DNA of 9,831 bases, from positions 1 to 9,831 of the forward strand of contig JBBRFH010000124.1 in NCBI GenBank assembly GCA_038224615.1, written 5' to 3'. Positions 6,918 to 9,831 of this stretch are shown here, piece after piece; position 1 is the first letter of the stretch, and each line of letters opens with the position of its first letter. Position numbers and translations under genes: made by a program. The notes beneath the pieces are model-generated. The model saw only the letters and a list, made by a program, of their open reading frames with translations. It made no database searches and was not told the origin of the DNA. This DNA is from JBBRFH01 sp038224615 (GTDB lineage: Bacteria > Planctomycetota > Phycisphaerae > Tepidisphaerales > Tepidisphaeraceae).

Positions 6918-8102
6918 TCAGTCCAGGATATCCAGCGTTGAGAAATGCCCGTTCTCCAGGAACTCGAGGCTCGCTCCGCCGCCGGTGCTGACGTGGCTGA
7001 CCTGGTCGGCGAGTTTGAAGTCTTCGATCGCCGCGGCGCTGTCGCCGCCGCCGATGATGGTTACAGCGCCGCTGTTCTTGGTTGCCGCGGCGACGGCGCG
7101 GGCAACGCCCTCGGTGCCGGCGGCGAAGTGGGGCTTCTCGAACACGCCCATCGGGCCGTTCCAGATGATCGTCTTGGCTTTGGCGATCTCCGCCTTGAAC
7201 GCCGCCTGCGTCTTCGGGCCGATGTCGAAGCCGCTTTTTCCGTCGGGGATATTGCCGTCGACGATGCTCGTCTCGGTCGCGTCGAAGCCGTCGGCGACGA
7301 CGGTGTCACTCGGCAGCTTGAGCTTTCCGCCGGCCTTTTCGAGCAGGCTCTTGGCGAGTTCGACCTTGTCCTTCTCGACAAGCGATCCGCCGACCGTCTT
7401 GCCCTGGGCGAGGAAGAAGGTGTACGCCATCGCCCCGCCGATCAGCAGCGTGTCGGCCTTGCCGAGCAGTTGCTCGATGACCTGGATCTTGTCGCTGACC
7501 TTGGCCCCGCCGAGGATTGCGACGAACGGGCGGGCCGGGTTGCTGACGGCGTCGCCGAGGAACTTCAGTTCTTTCTGGATGAGGAAGCCGATCACGCGCG
7601 GCTTGCCCTGCATCGCCTGAGCGGCGCCGAACGTGCTGGCATGTTCGCGGTGGGCCGTGCCGAAGGCGTCGTTGACGTAGACGTCGCCGAGCTTGGCCAG
7701 GCTCTTGGCGAAGTTCGGGTCGTTCTTTTCCTCTTCCTTGTGGAAGCGGAGGTTCTCCAGCAGGACGACGTCGCCGTCCTTCATGACGTTGACCGCCTGC
7801 TCGACCTCGTTGCCGATGCAGTCGCTGGTGAAGGTGACCTTCTTGCCCAACAGCTTGCTGAGGTGCTCGGCGCAAGGCTTGAGCGAGTATTTAGCTTCCG
7901 GCCCGCCCTTGGGTCGCCCGAGGTGGCTCATGAGGATGAGCTTGCCGCCACGATCAATGACGCTCTTGATCGTCGGCAGCGCCTGCACGATCCGGCGGTC
8001 ATCGGTGATCTTCAACTCTTTATCGAGCGGGACATTGAAGTCCACCCGCATCAGAACCTTCTTACCCTTCACATCCACGTCGGCGACAGTCTTCTTGGCC
8101 AT
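6918..8102 (-). CDS. pgk: Phosphoglycerate kinase
   Basis: Catalyses the reversible transfer of phosphate from 1,3-bisphosphoglycerate to ADP, giving ATP and 3-phosphoglycerate, in glycolysis and gluconeogenesis in the cytoplasm. The 394-residue length is normal for bacterial Pgk. N-domain substrate-binding motifs are RVDFNVP (19-25), Arg36, SHLGRP (59-64), ENLRF (116-120) and NDAFGTAHR (144-152). C-domain nucleotide motifs are GGAKVSDK (198-205), WNGPMGVFE (314-322), GGGDS (351-355) and STGGGAS (372-378). All key regions are intact. The ATG at 8102 is preceded by GGAG (8116-8113 on the minus strand) with 10 nt spacing. It stands alone: the usual neighbours gap and tpi are not in the window. 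Its 3' end faces the 119-nt palindrome. Confidence 0.99.
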   Translation of the reverse strand: MAKKTVADVDVKGKKVLMRVDFNVPLDKELKITDDRRIVQALPTIKSVIDRGGKLILMSHLGRPKGGPEAKYSLKPCAEHLSKLLGKKVTFTSDCIGNEVEQAVNVMKDGDVVLLENLRFHKEEEKNDPNFAKSLAKLGDVYVNDAFGTAHREHASTFGAAQAMQGKPRVIGFLIQKELKFLGDAVSNPARPFVAILGGAKVSDKIQVIEQLLGKADTLLIGGAMAYTFFLAQGKTVGGSLVEKDKVELAKSLLEKAGGKLKLPSDTVVADGFDATETSIVDGNIPDGKSGFDIGPKTQAAFKAEIAKAKTIIWNGPMGVFEKPHFAAGTEGVARAVAAATKNSGAVTIIGGGDSAAAIEDFKLADQVSHVSTGGGASLEFLENGHFSTLDILD

Positions 8103-8272
8103 TTTGGTTTCGCTCCGAAAAATCAGTTACGAGGCTTGCGCGGGCGATGCTAAAGGAGTGGATAGTCCTGTCAAGGATGTGACGACACGTCTCGGAGAAA
8201 GCCACGAGCGATGACACGCCAATACCGCGCCGCTCCGCAAGCGGATCCTGCGAATGACGCGAGTACGCATCT
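8103..8272. promoter_or_regulatory. Leader region upstream of pgk
   Basis: Together with the hairpin that follows, this fills the 195-bp gap between the pgk start and the DUF2461 stop. It should hold the pgk promoter, since pgk reads leftward from 8102. Only the pgk ribosome site (GGAG, 8116-8113 on the minus strand) is clear. No convincing -10/-35 pair, riboswitch-like fold or small gene was recognised. Confidence 0.3.
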
Positions 8273-8291
8273 CATGGGCAGGATGCCCATG
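8273..8291. repeat. Short perfect hairpin CATGGGCA-GGA-TGCCCATG
   Basis: An exact 8-bp inverted repeat around a 3-nt loop, starting 6 nt beyond the DUF2461 stop codon on the transcribed strand. It can act as a terminator-like stem, although no T-run follows. From memory, sequences of this type (a CCATG/GGATG-rich hairpin followed by GCCAC) recur between genes in planctomycete genomes and give odd short peptides such as MGRMPMP when translated. The hairpin is seen; the dispersed nature is recalled, not tested. Confidence 0.7.
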
Positions 8292-8297
8292 CCACGT

Positions 8298-9065
8298 TCA
8301 AAACATCGGCTCCGGGCGCTTCGGGGTGGTGTCGGCGTCGCCTTGCTGCTGGCGCATGTGGGCGAGCAGGATGTTGTTGAGGTAGGCGTTGAACGGCGCG
8401 CACACTTCAAAGTGCTGCGCCACTTGCTTCGCGAACGACTTTTCCAGCGCCGCCTTGGCGGGAAGTTCTTTGTAGAAGCAGAACTGCTTCATCCGCATGA
8501 ATTCCGCCGCCGGGTCGTCGGCATCGAAGCCCTTGGGGACGCGGACCAGCTTTTCACCCTGCAGCGGGCCCATCAGTTTCTTCAGCCGGGGTTCATTGAT
8601 CAGTTTCCTGAAGCGCGGCAGGTCGCCGGCGATCGTCTTCCGCAGCGCCTGCAACTGCGGCGGCTCGGGCATGTAGACGCCGACGCCGATGAACGCCTCC
8701 GTCGCACTGCTGTGGAAGTAATACCCCGCGCCATTGTTCTTCGGCAGCAGACGATGGCCGAACATGGCGCTGACGTTGAGCTTGTAAGGCGTCTTGTCCT
8801 TGCTGAAGCGGGTATCGCGGTGAAGCCGGTAGATCGCCTTCTTCGGCTCCGTCACATGATCGGCGGCGAACATGGCGAACCGCGTGTTCAGCCAACCGAG
8901 GACTTCCAGCATGGGGGTTTTCACCCGATCCTCGTACTCCTGCTTATGAGCGGCGAACCACGCGCGATCATTATGCCTCGCTAAATTGCGGAAGAACGCC
9001 AGCGCCTGCGCCGGGAATGCGGCGGGCACGGGGGGCACATCGTTGCGCTTGGGTCGGCGTGGCAT
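8298..9065 (-). CDS. DUF2461 (TIGR02453) family protein
   Basis: A 255-residue protein of a widespread family with no established biochemical function; I assign no role. Family hallmarks are seen in order: FFRNLARHNDRAWFAAHK (24-41), YRLHRDTRFSKDKTPYK (79-95), GYYFH (114-118), GVYMPEPPQLQALR (129-142) and KLVRVPKGFDADDPAAEFM (172-190). The length is slightly above the roughly 220-230 residues I recall as usual, because of a basic N-terminal lead (MPRRPKR) and a C-terminal tail after about 240. No signal peptide or membrane helix is visible. ATG 9065 has no Shine-Dalgarno; instead TATATT lies 6 nt upstream, so the transcript may be leaderless. It is divergent from the SirB1-like gene, and its stop is followed by a perfect hairpin. 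Confidence 0.93.
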   Translation of the reverse strand: MPRRPKRNDVPPVPAAFPAQALAFFRNLARHNDRAWFAAHKQEYEDRVKTPMLEVLGWLNTRFAMFAADHVTEPKKAIYRLHRDTRFSKDKTPYKLNVSAMFGHRLLPKNNGAGYYFHSSATEAFIGVGVYMPEPPQLQALRKTIAGDLPRFRKLINEPRLKKLMGPLQGEKLVRVPKGFDADDPAAEFMRMKQFCFYKELPAKAALEKSFAKQVAQHFEVCAPFNAYLNNILLAHMRQQQGDADTTPKRPEPMF

Positions 9066-9071
9066 GACTTA

Positions 9072-9077
9072 AATATA
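9072..9077 (-). promoter_or_regulatory. Probable -10 box TATATT of the DUF2461 gene
   Basis: On the minus strand TATATT ends 6 nt before the ATG at 9065, so a start about 7 nt downstream of the box would fall on or next to the A of the ATG. No Shine-Dalgarno is present. The -35 region at 17-bp spacing (CTCCTG) is poor. In this GC-rich setting the AT-rich hexamer stands out. Inference from position and match only. Confidence 0.4.
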
Positions 9078-9258
9078 GGACAACTCCCCAATCACAGGAG
9101 TGCCGCGACGACTGATAATGTGATGAATTGACGCATGATATGCCGATGCACGAAGGTCGTGAACCCGGTCTGTGAGCCATCAGTACGTCTTTAGGAACTC
9201 CGCGTGTCGGTCCCGAGATCGTCGGCCGGCGCAACGTGAGTCGGAGATGGAAGTCACT
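9078..9258. other. Divergent intergenic region before the SirB1-like gene
   Basis: The remainder of the 193-bp gap between the DUF2461 and SirB1-like genes. It must contain the promoter of the plus gene. A TTGACG at 9128-9133 resembles a -35 box but has no -10 partner at normal spacing. The plus frame stays open back to about 9163, so a longer N-terminus is possible but has no supporting start signal. Confidence 0.25.
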
Positions 9259-9831
9259 ATGTCGTCGCCCCTCTGCTGTTCGTCCACCGCCTACGCCGCC
9301 TTCGCCCGACAAGTCGGAGTGATTGAGTCGACCGAAGGCCTCCTTCGCGCTTCGATCCTGCTCTCGCTTCATCACAACGAGCCGCAGCGACCGAACGACA
9401 CCTGCATCAAGGACGTCGAGCGGACGCTCGGCGGATACGCGAAGCTGATCAGCTCGCGCGTCCGGGGCAGCCAGCCCCAGGCGATGCTCGCGCACCTGCA
9501 CCAGTATCTGTTCGACGACCTCGGCTACAACGGCAACAACGACGACTACTACTGCCCGGCCAACAGCTACCTGCCCGAGGTGATCGACACCAAGCGCGGC
9601 CTGCCGATCAGCCTGGCGCTGGTGTACAAGGTCGTCGGCGAGCGACTCGGCATGAAAGTCCGCGGCGTGGGGCTGCCCGGGCACTTCATCAATGCCGTCA
9701 CCACCGACAGCGGCACGATGCTCGTCGACTGCTTCGCCGCCGGGCGCGTGCTCAGCGTCCAGGAGTGCCGCAAACGCGTCGAAAGCATCTTCGCCGACAG
9801 CGTCGACTGGTCAGAGCAGATGCTCCAGCCG
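9259..9831 (+). CDS. SirB1/transglutaminase-like family protein (3' end beyond the window)
   Basis: A partial protein, 191 residues to the right edge, of the SirB1 group within the transglutaminase-like fold; its biochemical role is not firmly known. The diagnostic core is NSYLPEVIDTKRGLPISLAL (102-121) followed by GERLGMKVRGVGLPGHFI (127-144), where His142 is the conserved family histidine. The N-terminal part is helical (residues about 23-90) with HLHQYLFDDLGYNGN (79-93), as in the family. Full-length relatives I recall are about 270-290 residues, so roughly a third is missing. ATG 9259 is preferred because GGAG (9243-9246) and GGAAG (9249-9253) precede it; ATG 9247, four codons earlier, is also possible. 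It is divergent from the DUF2461 gene. The family is confident; function is not. Confidence 0.88.
   Translation, partial: MSSPLCCSSTAYAAFARQVGVIESTEGLLRASILLSLHHNEPQRPNDTCIKDVERTLGGYAKLISSRVRGSQPQAMLAHLHQYLFDDLGYNGNNDDYYCPANSYLPEVIDTKRGLPISLALVYKVVGERLGMKVRGVGLPGHFINAVTTDSGTMLVDCFAAGRVLSVQECRKRVESIFADSVDWSEQMLQP

Noticed and set aside
6945..8153. Plus-strand open frame of 402 codons opposite pgk
   Set aside because: The minus strand encodes a complete phosphoglycerate kinase with all motifs; the plus frame is its antisense shadow.
8971..9684. Minus-strand open frame of 237 codons at the right edge
   Set aside because: It overlaps both the DUF2461 start and the SirB1-like gene on the other strand and shows no domain of its own.

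Overview
This GC-rich window (estimated by eye) looks like ordinary chromosome from a Planctomycetota bacterium, most likely near the Phycisphaerae/Tepidisphaerales. That placement is inferred from the gene families: a Gfo/Idh/MocA oxidoreductase, a soluble FHA-GAF histidine kinase of the planctomycete 'SHxIKNILQ' type, a small cytochrome oxidase subunit III, a DUF2461 protein and a SirB1-like protein. A short hairpin of a kind I recall as dispersed in planctomycete genomes supports it. No 16S gene or other decisive marker is present.

Layout: (1) 1-950, minus: Gfo/Idh/MocA oxidoreductase running off the left edge. (2) 951-1020: short divergent control region. (3) 1021-2760, plus: FHA-GAF-histidine kinase. 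(4) 2855-4900, plus: membrane chemoreceptor with a Cache-type sensor. (5) 4901-4992: convergent gap with a small repeat cluster. (6) 4993-5808, minus: LOG/TIGR00730 family protein. (7) 5809-5988: divergent gap. (8) 5989-6615, plus: heme-copper oxidase subunit III-like protein. (9) 6616-6917: convergent gap with a ~119-nt nearly perfect palindrome. (10) 6918-8102, minus: phosphoglycerate kinase. (11) 8103-8297: gap with a short perfect hairpin. (12) 8298-9065, minus: DUF2461 protein. (13) 9066-9258: divergent gap. (14) 9259-9831, plus: SirB1/transglutaminase-like protein running off the right edge.

The genes do not form one pathway. The kinase and chemoreceptor share a strand 94 bp apart and may form a two-gene sensory unit, but no response regulator, cheA, cheW, cheB or cheR is in view. 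The rest are single housekeeping or poorly characterised genes, mostly arranged divergently or convergently. No CRISPR array, RNA gene, transposase, phage gene or defence system was seen. The most unusual material is non-coding: three structured repeats at gene ends, two probable leaderless starts, and a Shine-Dalgarno sequence that best serves an out-of-frame ATG before the chemoreceptor.
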